Counted from the first letter of the stretch, positions 17,752 to 27,825 are shown. The stretch: DNA of 64,000 nt from CAVUNY01 sp963843535 (GCA_963843535.1 CAWJKU010000002.1:124001-188000); one strand, 5' to 3'. Notes: generated by a model not told the origin, from the sequence alone. Translations and numbers: made by a program.

Positions 17752-20700
17752 GTGATCGGAAAAAATAAGACGGGTCATTCTCTAAAATATGGGATAACCG
17801 GCTTCATTATTGGCCTGGCTTTTTCAATTATCAGCCTGGGTATTTGGTACCTATCATTACAATATATTGGTTTGGTTTTACAACCTTCATTTAATCTCAC
17901 CGCGATCATCCTCACTTTGGGCGGACCGTTACCAATTATATTGTTTGCCACCGGTTGGTTAATCGGCAAGCGCCAGGACCAACTTGAGATGTTGAATGCA
18001 CAGTTGGTCGCAACGAATGACCAGTTGGAACAGCGCGAAAAGGAAATGCAGGCTGAAAATACCGAAAGACTGCGCCTGGAGAAAGTATTGGAAAGGGGAA
18101 AGAGGGAGTGGGAAGGAATTTTTGACGCTGTTCATGATGCAATTATTGTTACCGATAGCGATGGTTATGTGATCCGCTGTAATCGGTCGGCTACCGTTGA
18201 ATTAGGTATCTCTTTTGATCAGCTGGTGAATGCTCGAATTGATCAGATCAAGTTGGGCCGGGCGGGGAATGTCTTTGCTAAACCCTCCGGGTATCCCCAG
18301 GAATTTTACATCCCCGAAAGGGATCGCTGGTATGACTTATCCCAATACACCCTCTTTCTGGCTGATGACCAGGCCGGGAAGATATTTATCTTGCGGGATA
18401 CCACCCAGAATAAGGAATTTGACCGGATTATTCGCCAGCAAAAAGACTATCTCGAGGCGTTGATTAAGAACTCGCCCGTAGCAATTATTACGCTCAAACA
18501 GAATCGCACGATTGAGTCGTGTAATCCGGCTTTTGAAAGCATGTTCGGTTATTCGCCAGGAGAGGTAATCGGCCGCAATCTAGATACTTTGCTATCGGAT
18601 GACCGGATTCACGCTGAAGCAATCTCCCTGACGGAAAAAGTGATCCGTGGAGAACCGGTAAAGAGCATTGTTCAACGGAAACGCAAGGACAATTCACTCG
18701 TCGATGTCGAAATTCTGGGCGTGCCGCTTAACCTGGAGGATAACTCCACCGATTCCCTTTGGCTATACCACGACATCACCGAACTTATGCAAGCCAGGCG
18801 GGCAGCAGAGCAAGCAGACCATGCCAAGTCGGAATTTTTGGCAAATATGAGCCATGAAATCCGTACTCCAATGAATGGCATTATCGGCATGATTGAATTG
18901 ACCCTGGGAACTGAGCTTACTGAAGAGCAATATGAATTCTTATCGGGAGCGAAGGATAGTGCCGAAGCGTTGATGAGTTTGTTAAACAGCGTACTGGATG
19001 TCTCGAAAATCGAGTCTGGCCAGCTTCAACTTGAAAATGTGGAATTCGAAATTCCGGAGATCATTGAAGGGGTCGCGCAAACCATGGCAAGCCGGGCAGA
19101 GACAAAAGGCCTGGAGATGGTCGTTTATGAAGATCCTGCAATTCCCAACCTCGTCAGGGGCGATCCTGGGCGGCTGCGGCAGATACTGGTGAATTTATCA
19201 GAAAATGCCATTAAATTTACCGAACATGGAGAGATTTTAATCCGCACAGAATTGAAGGAGACATCAGACGAACAGCTCGTGGTCCGTTTTTATGTAGAAG
19301 ATACTGGAATCGGCATTCCGAAAGACCGCCAGAGGGCTGTATTCGAACGATTTGTTCAGGCAGATGGCTCGACGACCCGCAAATTCGGAGGCACGGGCCT
19401 GGGATTAACCATTTCTAAGCAGCTGGCAGAGCTGATGGGAGGAAGAATTGGCGTGGTGAGTGAACCAGGAAAAGGCAGCTCATTCTGGTTCGATATTCTT
19501 TACGAGCAAGTTCCTATAAGTGTAAAAGAAGCGGGGATTGTTAGCAAATTGGAAGGTACTCGGGTTCTGATTGTAGATGATAATACAACTAACAGGTCAA
19601 TCTTTTCTAAAATGCTTGAAGGCCTGGGCGTAAGAACGGAATCGGTATCGTCTGGGCTGGATGTGCTCCCGGAATTATTCAGGGGTCTTTTGGCAAATGA
19701 TCCTTATCATCTGGTCTTCTTAGATATGCAAATGCCAGGCCTGGATGGCGAGCACACCTTACAAATGATCCGCCAAGAAAAGCTGACCAGGGATGTAAAG
19801 GTGATTGTGCTAACATCGATGGGCCGGCGAAGTGAGCTCACTTATCTTGAGGAGTTGGGTTGTTCGGGATACTTGCTCAAACCGGTCAGACAGTCAAATC
19901 TTCAAAATATTCTAGAATTTGCCCTCGGGTTACGCAAGAAGAGCGAAAAACGCGGAAGAGCCAGTCAAGTCGAAGATATGGTCCTGTTTGATCAACCGTT
20001 GCCGCCTTTAAAGCTCATGGTAGTTGAGGATAACTTACTCAATCAAAAAATGATCCGAACATTTTTAAACCGCCAGGGCCATATGGTTGATATCTGCAAT
20101 AATGGAGCAGAGGCGGTTCAGACGTCAAAGACGGTTCAATATGACCTGATTTTTATGGATGTTCAGATGCCGATTATGGATGGGCTGGAAGCAACGCGGA
20201 TGATTCGGGAAGACGAAGGAATAAATCAACATACGCCTATCATAGCGATGACCGCATATGCGCTTCAGGGAGATAGCCAGCGCTGCCTGGAAGCAGGGAT
20301 GGATGATTATGTATCAAAACCGCTGGACACGCGGCGATTAATTCAGGTAATGAGAAAATGGGCAGCGAATCACGACGATTTAATCCCGGCCAGCGAGAAT
20401 GTTGAAACCATCCATATCAGTGGCACGGATGAGATCCTGGACGTTCGATCTGCGTTACCCAGATTCAGCGACGATCTGGGATTTTTTAAGAGTTTATTGG
20501 ATGAATTTCTCGAGACGTTGCCAGATCGGGCAGAGGAATTACGAAAATTGTATCAAGACAGGAATTGGAAATTACTGGCTTCGCAATCGCATAATTTAAA
20601 GGGCGTCGCCGCGAACTTCGGGGCGATGAAAATTTCCGGCCTGGCGAGACGCATTGATGCCTATTCCCAGGAAGAACACGCACAACCTATTCCGGAGTTG

Positions 20701-20775
20701 ATTAACCATATTGAGCTCTCGATTGAAGAGTTACGCATAGCCAGAGACAGCATTAAAAACGAAATTAAAAACTGA
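17752..20775 (+). CDS. Membrane hybrid sensor histidine kinase (PAS-PAS-HisKA-HATPase-REC-REC-Hpt)
   Basis: 1007 aa, GTG start after a weak AAGGG. Two membrane helices (about 14-38 and 48-72) flank a very short outer loop and are followed by a coiled coil (75-115), so sensing is probably intracellular through two PAS domains (about 115-225 and 230-345). The kinase core has the H-box MSHEIRTPMNG (His368), N-box NLSENAIKF, and G-boxes DTGIGIP and GGTGLGLTI. Two receiver domains follow (about 604-720, with LVFLDMQMPG; about 753-870, with LIFMDVQMPIMDG), then an Hpt domain with SHNLKG near 945. This is the BarA/ArcB-like phosphorelay plan. The next gene, 20 bases on, is a receiver-ATPase fusion and a likely phosphoacceptor. 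Confidence 0.93.
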   Translation: MIGKNKTGHSLKYGITGFIIGLAFSIISLGIWYLSLQYIGLVLQPSFNLTAIILTLGGPLPIILFATGWLIGKRQDQLEMLNAQLVATNDQLEQREKEMQAENTERLRLEKVLERGKREWEGIFDAVHDAIIVTDSDGYVIRCNRSATVELGISFDQLVNARIDQIKLGRAGNVFAKPSGYPQEFYIPERDRWYDLSQYTLFLADDQAGKIFILRDTTQNKEFDRIIRQQKDYLEALIKNSPVAIITLKQNRTIESCNPAFESMFGYSPGEVIGRNLDTLLSDDRIHAEAISLTEKVIRGEPVKSIVQRKRKDNSLVDVEILGVPLNLEDNSTDSLWLYHDITELMQARRAAEQADHAKSEFLANMSHEIRTPMNGIIGMIELTLGTELTEEQYEFLSGAKDSAEALMSLLNSVLDVSKIESGQLQLENVEFEIPEIIEGVAQTMASRAETKGLEMVVYEDPAIPNLVRGDPGRLRQILVNLSENAIKFTEHGEILIRTELKETSDEQLVVRFYVEDTGIGIPKDRQRAVFERFVQADGSTTRKFGGTGLGLTISKQLAELMGGRIGVVSEPGKGSSFWFDILYEQVPISVKEAGIVSKLEGTRVLIVDDNTTNRSIFSKMLEGLGVRTESVSSGLDVLPELFRGLLANDPYHLVFLDMQMPGLDGEHTLQMIRQEKLTRDVKVIVLTSMGRRSELTYLEELGCSGYLLKPVRQSNLQNILEFALGLRKKSEKRGRASQVEDMVLFDQPLPPLKLMVVEDNLLNQKMIRTFLNRQGHMVDICNNGAEAVQTSKTVQYDLIFMDVQMPIMDGLEATRMIREDEGINQHTPIIAMTAYALQGDSQRCLEAGMDDYVSKPLDTRRLIQVMRKWAANHDDLIPASENVETIHISGTDEILDVRSALPRFSDDLGFFKSLLDEFLETLPDRAEELRKLYQDRNWKLLASQSHNLKGVAANFGAMKISGLARRIDAYSQEEHAQPIPELINHIELSIEELRIARDSIKNEIKN

Positions 20776-20795
20776 TCTGCATATTGAGGAATTAA

Positions 20796-22019
20796 ATGAC
20801 TAAAGTTTTATTCATTGATGATGAACCGATTTACTACCGGATGATCTCGCCTACCTTCAAAGAACAAGGCATCGATCTCCGTTTTGTTAAAACCGGTGCC
20901 GAAGGATTAGCAGAAGTCCCCCTTTACCAACCGGATGTGATCGTTACAGATGTCCGCATGCCTGATATTTCTGGTTATGAAATCGTAGAAAGATTGAGGC
21001 GCGATCCGCGGTTTAACCGCATACCGATTATTTTTGTAACCGGTCAGTCGGATTTAAAGGATAAGCTCAAAGCATTTGAATTGGGCGCCGATGATTACCT
21101 GGTTAAGCCTTTTCAACCGGAAGAGTTGGTCGCGCGGTTAGGGATTCTTGTCCGGCGAAATGAAGCTTTAAAAGCAGTAACAAAAATAGAGACGGATTAT
21201 AAACAAACATCGACTGTGGTTGCCGTGCATTCCTTACGTGGCGGAGTGGGTTGCACCACGGTGTCTGTCAATCTCGCCCTGGCGTTCCAGCAATTGTGGC
21301 TGAAACCGACATTGGTGATTGACGGCGTCTTGGTGTCCGGGCAGGTAGCCCTGATGCTAAATTCGTCGCCGAGAATCACATGGGCGGATTTTGCCGGATT
21401 AAAAGTAGAGAATATTGATGAAGAAGAGGTTATTACGAAACTGGTGCAAAACCACCACAGTGGGCTGCAATTCATCGCATCTCCCGGAACTCCAATTGCC
21501 CCAGATGCATTTCATGATGATTTTTGGCCGGCGATTATTGACCGGTTAAATGAATTTAATGACTTTGTTGTCGTCGACACAGCACATGATTTCAGCAATA
21601 TGACCATTCATTTATTAGAGTCGGCTTCGTATGTGGTTTTGGTCATTTCGCCTGAAATGGCTTCTCTTCGATCGGCGGTTTGCGCTTTAGACATCTATGA
21701 GCGCCTGGGTTTTCGATCTGATCGTATCTTCATCCTGGTAAATCAAATTTTTGATCAGAACCCAATAAAACAGGCGCATATTGAAAAAGTCATCCGCAGA
21801 CCGGTCGATATGATGATCCCGTATGTTGCCAACGATTTTCTGCGGAGTCTGAATTTCGGCGAGCCATTTATATTAAAGAATCCAGATTCGCCGGTAACAG
21901 GCTTATTTGAGGATGCTGCATTTTGGCTGAGCAATGACATCCATAAAAACATCCCTCCTGTGGCGCCAACACCAGCCTGGAGAAGGGTGAACAACCGGCT
22001 TCATCTTGGAAAAATCTAG
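20796..22019 (+). CDS. Response regulator fused to CpaE/TadZ-type atypical ParA ATPase
   Basis: 407 aa. Residues 1-120 form a receiver domain with the acidic pair IDDE, phosphoacceptor Asp in VIVTDVRMPD and the Lys of YLVKPF. Residues about 138-385 are a MinD/ParA-like fold. The deviant Walker A reads LRGGVGCTT where KGGVGKT is usual, so both conserved lysines are missing, as is typical for TadZ/CpaE localisation proteins of Tad/Flp pilus systems. Further motifs are VVVDTAHDFSN and VILVNQ-like strands. The fusion suggests that phosphorylation by the upstream kinase switches a polar-localisation or secretion platform. No cpaF, tadB/C or pilin gene is present in the window. Confidence 0.85.
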   Translation: MTKVLFIDDEPIYYRMISPTFKEQGIDLRFVKTGAEGLAEVPLYQPDVIVTDVRMPDISGYEIVERLRRDPRFNRIPIIFVTGQSDLKDKLKAFELGADDYLVKPFQPEELVARLGILVRRNEALKAVTKIETDYKQTSTVVAVHSLRGGVGCTTVSVNLALAFQQLWLKPTLVIDGVLVSGQVALMLNSSPRITWADFAGLKVENIDEEEVITKLVQNHHSGLQFIASPGTPIAPDAFHDDFWPAIIDRLNEFNDFVVVDTAHDFSNMTIHLLESASYVVLVISPEMASLRSAVCALDIYERLGFRSDRIFILVNQIFDQNPIKQAHIEKVIRRPVDMMIPYVANDFLRSLNFGEPFILKNPDSPVTGLFEDAAFWLSNDIHKNIPPVAPTPAWRRVNNRLHLGKI

Positions 22020-22034
22020 CCTGATTGATTGATC

Positions 22035-24005
22035 ATGCTCAGATCGCGAAGTTTTCTCTTCATTGTTCTCTTGACTGCCTCGTTAGGCGCGGTGGTTTTC
22101 TTTTCCATGAAAGAAAACCCGGTCTCAGCCCAGGAGATCAAAAATGGACGATATAAGTCCGTTGAAGTGAAGACGACGCAATATGTTTGGGAACTGGTCA
22201 GCTTGACCAGCGGTAGAGTTATTTGCGAGGTGATAATAGATCGCGAGGGCAAACCCTCTGTTCAAGACGCATTGAATATCTGCCGCGACACAATATATCC
22301 TGCCACCCCAACACCATCCCTGGCAACGCCAATCTCCTTAACCCCGCAGCCTACCTCTCCACCCTTTAACGTAACTTTATTTTTTCAAAATACCTTATGG
22401 CGGTTCGTAACGCAGCGGGAATTCATTAAAATTGAGAAAGTTCCGTTACCCGAGATTGTTTTAAATGTGTTGGTTCCACCTGGGCCTTTGGAAAAACCAT
22501 ATATTTCTCTGCTTGCATATGAACCGGCAACAGAATATAAAATCGTGTCGATCCAAGGGAAGATCGATCTTCTAGATTTTACTTGTGATGGCGCGCGTTG
22601 TGATGTGCCCCTTTCTCAGGGAGTCCATATTACATTTAAGGCCTTCTCAAGTTTTGGCGACAGCAGCACGGAAGTGCAGATTGCGATACAGTTGGTGAAA
22701 AGAGATGATGGGTTTTATCCTACTTTGACGTCTATCACACCCTTTACAATTTTCCGGGACGCGTGTGCCGTGATTTGGGAAAAGACCCAATCTATCTCGC
22801 CCAAATGGGCTGAATTTCCACAGCTGCCCGATGGATTGAACACAAAGAAGACCTATTATTATCTGGCAGGCAGATTAATCAGCACTGGAATTGTGGATGC
22901 AAAAGATTGTCCCGGGCAAGGATTTGTCTTCGCAGGTTCACCGAACGGATGCGGGATGGATCGCGCAAGGGAAACCATGGTTGCCTGGCAAAACCAGTAT
23001 GATCCAGTGATCTGGTCCACCTCGCGGGATAATGGAATACCGCCGAAAATCGTCAAAACTTTAATTGAAAAAGAATCACAGTTCTGGCCAGGGAATTCGC
23101 GGAATTTTTTGGACGAATTTGGCCTTGCCCAAATAAATGAAATTGGCGCGGATGTCGCATTGAGATGGGACCCTGATTTGTTTCACCAGGTCTGCACCAA
23201 TGTTTTGGGAGAATGCGGCACCTCCTTTGCCCACTTACCGAGCTGGCAGCAGGCGATGCTGCGCGGCAGCCTGACCAATCTGATTAATTCGGAATGCCCT
23301 GGTTGTGTGAATGGACTGGATCTAACTGCATCCAATCAGAGTATAAATATAATCGGGCATGTATTGAAAGCAAACTGCAGTCAGGCGAACTATATCGTCA
23401 AAGATAATGCATCCACAGCCTCTTACGAAGATATGTGGAAATTTACTTTAGTTTCATATCACGCTGGTTACCAATGCCTGTATGATGCGGCAGATGCGGC
23501 TTTTCGCACAGGGATACCTTTTAATTGGGAAAATGTATCTTCGTTATTAAAATGCCCGGGCGCCAAGGAATATGTGGACGATTTCTGGCAAAATCTAACC
23601 ACTTTTGATGCGAATGTAAAACCTCAGACAGCATCTCCAGCAGTATTGAGGCAGCCGACATTTATTCCCACGAAAACCCCGGTACCTACTCCAATGCCTA
23701 AACTTTCGAAGAATACGATCCGCGTATTTGTTTATCTCGGTCTTGAGGGAAAGGAATTTCCAAATGATATTCAATGGGTCGACGGTGTCACTATTCAGGT
23801 AAAAGTGGAAAATGGATCCGTCAGCACCCAAACGGCAATCAATGGACAGGCGACATTTGACATGTCGGCATTTCCTGTTGGCAGCGAAGTAATTGTCAGC
23901 TTGCCGAGCCTTTATCGAAGTTTTACAACTCGATTGACCGAACAAGGCGAAATACTGGTACCATTTCGATTGAAACAACCTGTCTTACCCACAGCACTTC
24001 CTTAA
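22035..24005 (+). CDS. Secreted protein with lytic transglycosylase-like domain
   Basis: 656 aa. The ATG at 22035 is used; a TTG two codons earlier is also in frame. The N-terminus is a signal peptide (basic start, then FLFIVLLTASLGAVVFF). A Thr/Pro linker and a domain of unknown type cover about 90-290. The region 310-500 resembles soluble lytic transglycosylase/lysozyme: the helix IEKESQFWP carries the candidate catalytic Glu (about residue 347) and is followed by GLAQIN, the pattern found in SLT domains. A second Thr/Pro linker leads to a C-terminal beta-sandwich-like domain (about 560-650). It probably cuts peptidoglycan outside the cell. It follows the receiver-ATPase gene by 15 bases, in one operon. 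Confidence 0.7.
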   Translation: MLRSRSFLFIVLLTASLGAVVFFSMKENPVSAQEIKNGRYKSVEVKTTQYVWELVSLTSGRVICEVIIDREGKPSVQDALNICRDTIYPATPTPSLATPISLTPQPTSPPFNVTLFFQNTLWRFVTQREFIKIEKVPLPEIVLNVLVPPGPLEKPYISLLAYEPATEYKIVSIQGKIDLLDFTCDGARCDVPLSQGVHITFKAFSSFGDSSTEVQIAIQLVKRDDGFYPTLTSITPFTIFRDACAVIWEKTQSISPKWAEFPQLPDGLNTKKTYYYLAGRLISTGIVDAKDCPGQGFVFAGSPNGCGMDRARETMVAWQNQYDPVIWSTSRDNGIPPKIVKTLIEKESQFWPGNSRNFLDEFGLAQINEIGADVALRWDPDLFHQVCTNVLGECGTSFAHLPSWQQAMLRGSLTNLINSECPGCVNGLDLTASNQSINIIGHVLKANCSQANYIVKDNASTASYEDMWKFTLVSYHAGYQCLYDAADAAFRTGIPFNWENVSSLLKCPGAKEYVDDFWQNLTTFDANVKPQTASPAVLRQPTFIPTKTPVPTPMPKLSKNTIRVFVYLGLEGKEFPNDIQWVDGVTIQVKVENGSVSTQTAINGQATFDMSAFPVGSEVIVSLPSLYRSFTTRLTEQGEILVPFRLKQPVLPTALP

Positions 24006-24023
24006 CAAAAAAAGAGAGTTCCC

Positions 24024-25259
24024 ATGACCACTTATTCGAATGATGACGATGAAACAGAAAAATTAATTAAGAAGACGGATCCTTTACGCGGCAAAAAGCC
24101 AGATCCCCAGGAAAATAAAACGCCTTTAGAGCCTGAAAGTTCGACTGTTGATCCATTGCAGGAGCTCCGCCAAAACCTTTTTTCAGAAGAGAATCCCCAG
24201 GATGGCTCGAAAAATGATGTTTTTAAGCGGATGACTGAATCCCTGTCAAATCGCAAGCCACAGCAGCGATCTAAAGATATAGATGGATCAGAGCCTGTTT
24301 TCGGAGTTCGAACTGCTGGGAATGCACCATTTGAGCCGGAGGGTAATCAAGATTCGGTCACAGACTGGAACAAAGATACCGTAATATTGCAGAACGCGCC
24401 AAAATCAGATGCATTCACCCAGGATTGGCCCAGGACCAGGCCTCAAAACACCAGCGAAGATCAGGAAGGTCCCTTTACTGATGAGGACCAGGAGCATCCG
24501 ACCTCCGAGGCGGAATCAAAAGTCCGTCCCCTGGATCCCAATGAACAGGATACGATTTGGGAGGGTTATTCCTCAGAAGTGGCAGGTGGTCAAAGATCTC
24601 AGTCTTCAAGACTCGAAGAAAAAATTTCGCAGACTCAAGGCGGAAAGAAGCGGTTACCTTCTGGTTTTGACCGGCAGCAGCAGGTGAGCCGTTTTATTTC
24701 TTACAATCCCAAGCGCAGCACCAGAGAACAGTTCCAGGAACTTTCGAAAGTCGAAAAAGCATTGATCATTGCCTTGGGAATTGCCCTGGTTGGCCTGGTC
24801 GGTTTGATCGCTTACCTGTTTATAGAGAGCCGCCAACCGGGTTTTGGCCTGGACAGCCGCGTGGTAGCCAAATTAACGCCCAGCGCAACTGTGAGCCCTC
24901 CTGTTCCATCTGGATTGGTCTTACCTGGTGGCTGGAGCTTTAAATTAAGGTCTGGGGTAATGGTGGATGGCGAATGGAACCCAAAAACCAGCGAATGGTT
25001 GATGGGGACAGAGGTGCGCCGGGTGGTTGCGCTTCAATGGAACAAGCAGCTTGAAGCTGTAGTGAGATCATTTGAAGCCGGGGATGTGATTGAGCTGGAG
25101 ATGAGCAATGGTGATTCATTTCCATATAAAGTGCTTACGGTGAGTGAAATTTCCGTTGAGGATACCAGTATGTTGTATGATGTTCGCCCAACACTGGCCG
25201 TTATCCTGATCAAGCCTGAAGCCGAAAAGCGCTGGATTGTGGTCGCCGAGCCGCAATAA
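24024..25259 (+). CDS. Single-pass membrane protein with degenerate sortase-like domain
   Basis: 411 aa. Residues 1-245 are hydrophilic, highly charged and probably disordered (many E/D/Q/S/K). One membrane helix follows (about 248-270: ALIIALGIALVGLVGLIAYL). The outer part ends in a beta-rich domain of about 110 residues whose pattern (SFEAGDVIELEMSNG, YKVLTVSEISVEDTSML, TLAVILI) matches the second half of a sortase. It has neither the catalytic Cys after the TL strand nor the upstream His, so it cannot be an active sortase. It could be a scaffold or a partner of the transglycosylase encoded 18 bases upstream. The sortase relation is my reading of the pattern and needs a profile search. Confidence 0.6.
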   Translation: MTTYSNDDDETEKLIKKTDPLRGKKPDPQENKTPLEPESSTVDPLQELRQNLFSEENPQDGSKNDVFKRMTESLSNRKPQQRSKDIDGSEPVFGVRTAGNAPFEPEGNQDSVTDWNKDTVILQNAPKSDAFTQDWPRTRPQNTSEDQEGPFTDEDQEHPTSEAESKVRPLDPNEQDTIWEGYSSEVAGGQRSQSSRLEEKISQTQGGKKRLPSGFDRQQQVSRFISYNPKRSTREQFQELSKVEKALIIALGIALVGLVGLIAYLFIESRQPGFGLDSRVVAKLTPSATVSPPVPSGLVLPGGWSFKLRSGVMVDGEWNPKTSEWLMGTEVRRVVALQWNKQLEAVVRSFEAGDVIELEMSNGDSFPYKVLTVSEISVEDTSMLYDVRPTLAVILIKPEAEKRWIVVAEPQ

Positions 25260-25273
25260 ATGCGAGATAAAGG

Positions 25274-25279
25274 TATAAT
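25274..25279 (+). promoter_or_regulatory. -10 box before the ABC exporter gene
   Basis: A perfect TATAAT about 35 bases before the TTG start. No good -35 is seen at the usual distance. Confidence 0.4.
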
Positions 25280-25314
25280 CGTTTAGACCCAAAATCCAAA
25301 ATAAAGGTACGATC

Positions 25315-27078
25315 TTGAAACCAATACCCCTTGTCTTTCGATTCGCGCGCCGGTATAAGCTGGCATTAACGCTGACCATCATCAGTATGTTGTTATTGGT
25401 CGGCGTGCAACTTGTCATCCCCTGGATCATAAAAATTCTAATCAGCACAGTTACTGAAACAAAGAACGCTGGAGAAGCCCAGGATATCATTCTTCAGCTG
25501 GCGCTCCTCGTCTTGGGTATATATCTGGTGAAGGGTGGATTGCAGTTTGTTCGCAGCTATATGGCGCATGTAGCCGGTTGGGGAGTGGTTGCCGACATGC
25601 GTAAGTATTTGTACGATCATTTGCAGCGCCTCTCACTTCGATTCTATGAAGACAAACAGACCGGGCAGTTGATGTCGCGGGTTATTAACGATACCGATTT
25701 GTTTGAACAAATGATTGCGCACGCTGTTCCGGATGTTTTTGTAAATGTGATCACGTTGTTAGGGGTTAGCTCGGTTTTGTTTACACTCAATTGGCGGCTG
25801 GCATTGATCAGTTTGGTGCCTATACCGTTGGTTGTGATAGCCTTACGCATTTTTACTCGTTATGTGCGACCGGCTTTTCGGGCTCGACAGATTGAATTGG
25901 GCGAGCTCAATGCGATCTTGAATGATAATCTTCACGGTATCCGTGAAATTAAAGCCTTCAACCAGGAGAGCGATCAATTGGAGCGGGTTGGGATGGGTGT
26001 GGATCGCTACTTAAACACCAATCTTCACGCTTTGCGCCTCATGGCAACCGTCCAACCATTTATTGATTTCGCCAGTTCATTGGGCACGTTAATTGTCATT
26101 TATTTTGGCGGTCAACTGGCATTCCAACAGGTGCTCCCTATATCGGATTTAGTCGCTTTTTTCTTATATTTGGAAATGTTCTACCAACCTGTTCGCAACT
26201 TAAGCAACGCCTGGGAATCCATTCAGAATGCGTTGGCTGGCGCGGACCGGGTGGCGGAGCTTCTCCAAGAGCAAAAGGAGCCTCTTGAGAGGAAAGGCGC
26301 TTTAGAATTAACCAAACGCGCGGAAGGTGCTTTGACACTAACCAACGTAGATTTTCAATACGAGCAAGGTGGAAAAGTGCTCGAGGATATTACGCTTGAA
26401 ATTCCGGCACGCACCATCGTTGCCCTGGTCGGCCCAACCGGGGTTGGAAAGTCAACCCTGGCGAGTCTGATCCCCCGTTTCCATGATGTGGGCCAAGGGA
26501 AAATTACCCTGGATGAGGTCGATATTCGGGAGCTGACATTGGAGAGCCTGCGCAGCCAGATCAGCATGGTGCTGCAGGATGTATTTTTATTCCACGGGAC
26601 AGTAAAAGAGAATATTCTCTTCGGCAGGCCAGATGCCAGCCATGAGGAGGTAATCGCGGCGGCTAAGATTGCTAACGCGCATGAATTTATCATGCAAATG
26701 CCGAACACTTACGATACACTTATCGGTGAGCGCGGCATCAAGCTGTCAGGCGGGCAGAAACAGCGTCTTTCGATTGCGCGCGCTGTTCTCAAGAATGCCC
26801 CTATCCTGATTCTGGATGAAGCGACATCTGCCGTCGATACCGAAACCGAATTATTGATCCAGCAGGCGCTAGAGAGGTTGATCGTCGGAAAAACGACATT
26901 AATTATCGCCCATCGTTTATCGACTGTGCGGAATGCTGATATGATCGTCGTGTTGGAAGGCAAACACGTGAAAGAACAGGGTACACACGCTGAGCTTTTG
27001 GCAAAGGATGGTTTATACCGGCGATTATATACCGTTCAACAGCGGCTGGATATTCCTGTTGAGTACTCAGTAAATTAA
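25315..27078 (+). CDS. ABC exporter, homodimer-type (membrane and ATPase domains fused)
   Basis: 587 aa, TTG start with AAAGG upstream. Six membrane helices (about 18-300) are followed by a nucleotide-binding domain in which every motif is canonical: Walker A GPTGVGKS, Q-loop MVLQD, LSGGQKQR, Walker B ILILDEATS with the catalytic Glu, and IAHRLST. With two intact sites per dimer it most likely works as a homodimer exporting lipids, drugs or peptides, unlike the heterodimeric pair at 13709-17308. It follows the sortase-like gene by 55 bases and is convergent with lexA. Confidence 0.9.
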   Translation: MKPIPLVFRFARRYKLALTLTIISMLLLVGVQLVIPWIIKILISTVTETKNAGEAQDIILQLALLVLGIYLVKGGLQFVRSYMAHVAGWGVVADMRKYLYDHLQRLSLRFYEDKQTGQLMSRVINDTDLFEQMIAHAVPDVFVNVITLLGVSSVLFTLNWRLALISLVPIPLVVIALRIFTRYVRPAFRARQIELGELNAILNDNLHGIREIKAFNQESDQLERVGMGVDRYLNTNLHALRLMATVQPFIDFASSLGTLIVIYFGGQLAFQQVLPISDLVAFFLYLEMFYQPVRNLSNAWESIQNALAGADRVAELLQEQKEPLERKGALELTKRAEGALTLTNVDFQYEQGGKVLEDITLEIPARTIVALVGPTGVGKSTLASLIPRFHDVGQGKITLDEVDIRELTLESLRSQISMVLQDVFLFHGTVKENILFGRPDASHEEVIAAAKIANAHEFIMQMPNTYDTLIGERGIKLSGGQKQRLSIARAVLKNAPILILDEATSAVDTETELLIQQALERLIVGKTTLIIAHRLSTVRNADMIVVLEGKHVKEQGTHAELLAKDGLYRRLYTVQQRLDIPVEYSVN

Positions 27079-27134
27079 CATAGAAACTATCCGAAAAAAA
27101 TCTCTCAAATTAATTTCTTGTTTGATTGCAAGTA

Positions 27135-27794
27135 TCACAGCTTGTCCATTTTACGGATCACTGCGATGACTTTTCCTTGAATACGAACCTGTTCGGGATG
27201 GGCGATTTTTATCGGCTGGTACGCCGGGTTGGCAGGACGCAGGGTGATTCCAGATGAATCGCGGTGGAAATATTTCAAGGTCGTCGTATTTTCATCTTCC
27301 AGCCAGACCGCGACCATTTCACCGTTCGTGGCTTCATGAGAGGGCTTAAAAATAACCGTATCGCCGTCGCTGATGTTGGCGTCAACCATCGAGTCGCCTT
27401 TGACAGTAAGGGAGTATAAATTCTCCGGGTCGTTAGGACCGAGCATACTCATTAACGCGGTGACAAACTGGTCTGGATATGCCGCGAAATCGGCCTGGTT
27501 GGGAACAGAGATGGGCTGTCCGCCAGCGATGTACCCCAGCCACTTTACACGTACTGCCTGGTCGGAGTAGGTGTTGGCTAATCGAAAACTTCGCGAGGCG
27601 TGTTCCGTCCAAAAAAGCCTTTCCTGGCTCCGAAGCGCCAGTAGATAATGCTTGATGTGTGAGGTCGAGTCAATGCCAATAAAATCACCGATTTCGCGAA
27701 TGGTAGGCGAAAACCCCTTTTGTTTCTTATAACTTCCAATAAACCGTTCGATTTTATTTAACCGCTCTGGCATAATATTGGATGTCCGAGGCAT
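27135..27794 (-). CDS. lexA: LexA SOS repressor
   Basis: 219 aa. The N-terminal winged helix (about 10-72) contains GFSPTIREIGDFIGI and ends in the usual wing. The C-terminal S24 peptidase-like domain has the autocleavage pair Ala90-Gly91 (GYIAGGQP), Ser135 (KGDSMVDANI) and Lys174 (TTLKYF). On RecA-ssDNA contact it cleaves itself and releases the DNA-repair genes. The ATG at 27794 is supported by AAAGGAAG six bases upstream. A LexA box at 27826-27837 covers its own transcription start, so it is autoregulated. Confidence 0.95.
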   Translation of the reverse strand: MPRTSNIMPERLNKIERFIGSYKKQKGFSPTIREIGDFIGIDSTSHIKHYLLALRSQERLFWTEHASRSFRLANTYSDQAVRVKWLGYIAGGQPISVPNQADFAAYPDQFVTALMSMLGPNDPENLYSLTVKGDSMVDANISDGDTVIFKPSHEATNGEMVAVWLEDENTTTLKYFHRDSSGITLRPANPAYQPIKIAHPEQVRIQGKVIAVIRKMDKL

Positions 27795-27825
27795 GATAAT
27801 CTTCCTTTCATAAATGCCATGTATA

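Noticed and set aside
27079..27134. Terminator between the ABC gene and lexA
   Set aside because: Only a 4-bp stem (CTTG/CAAG) is visible; not convincing.
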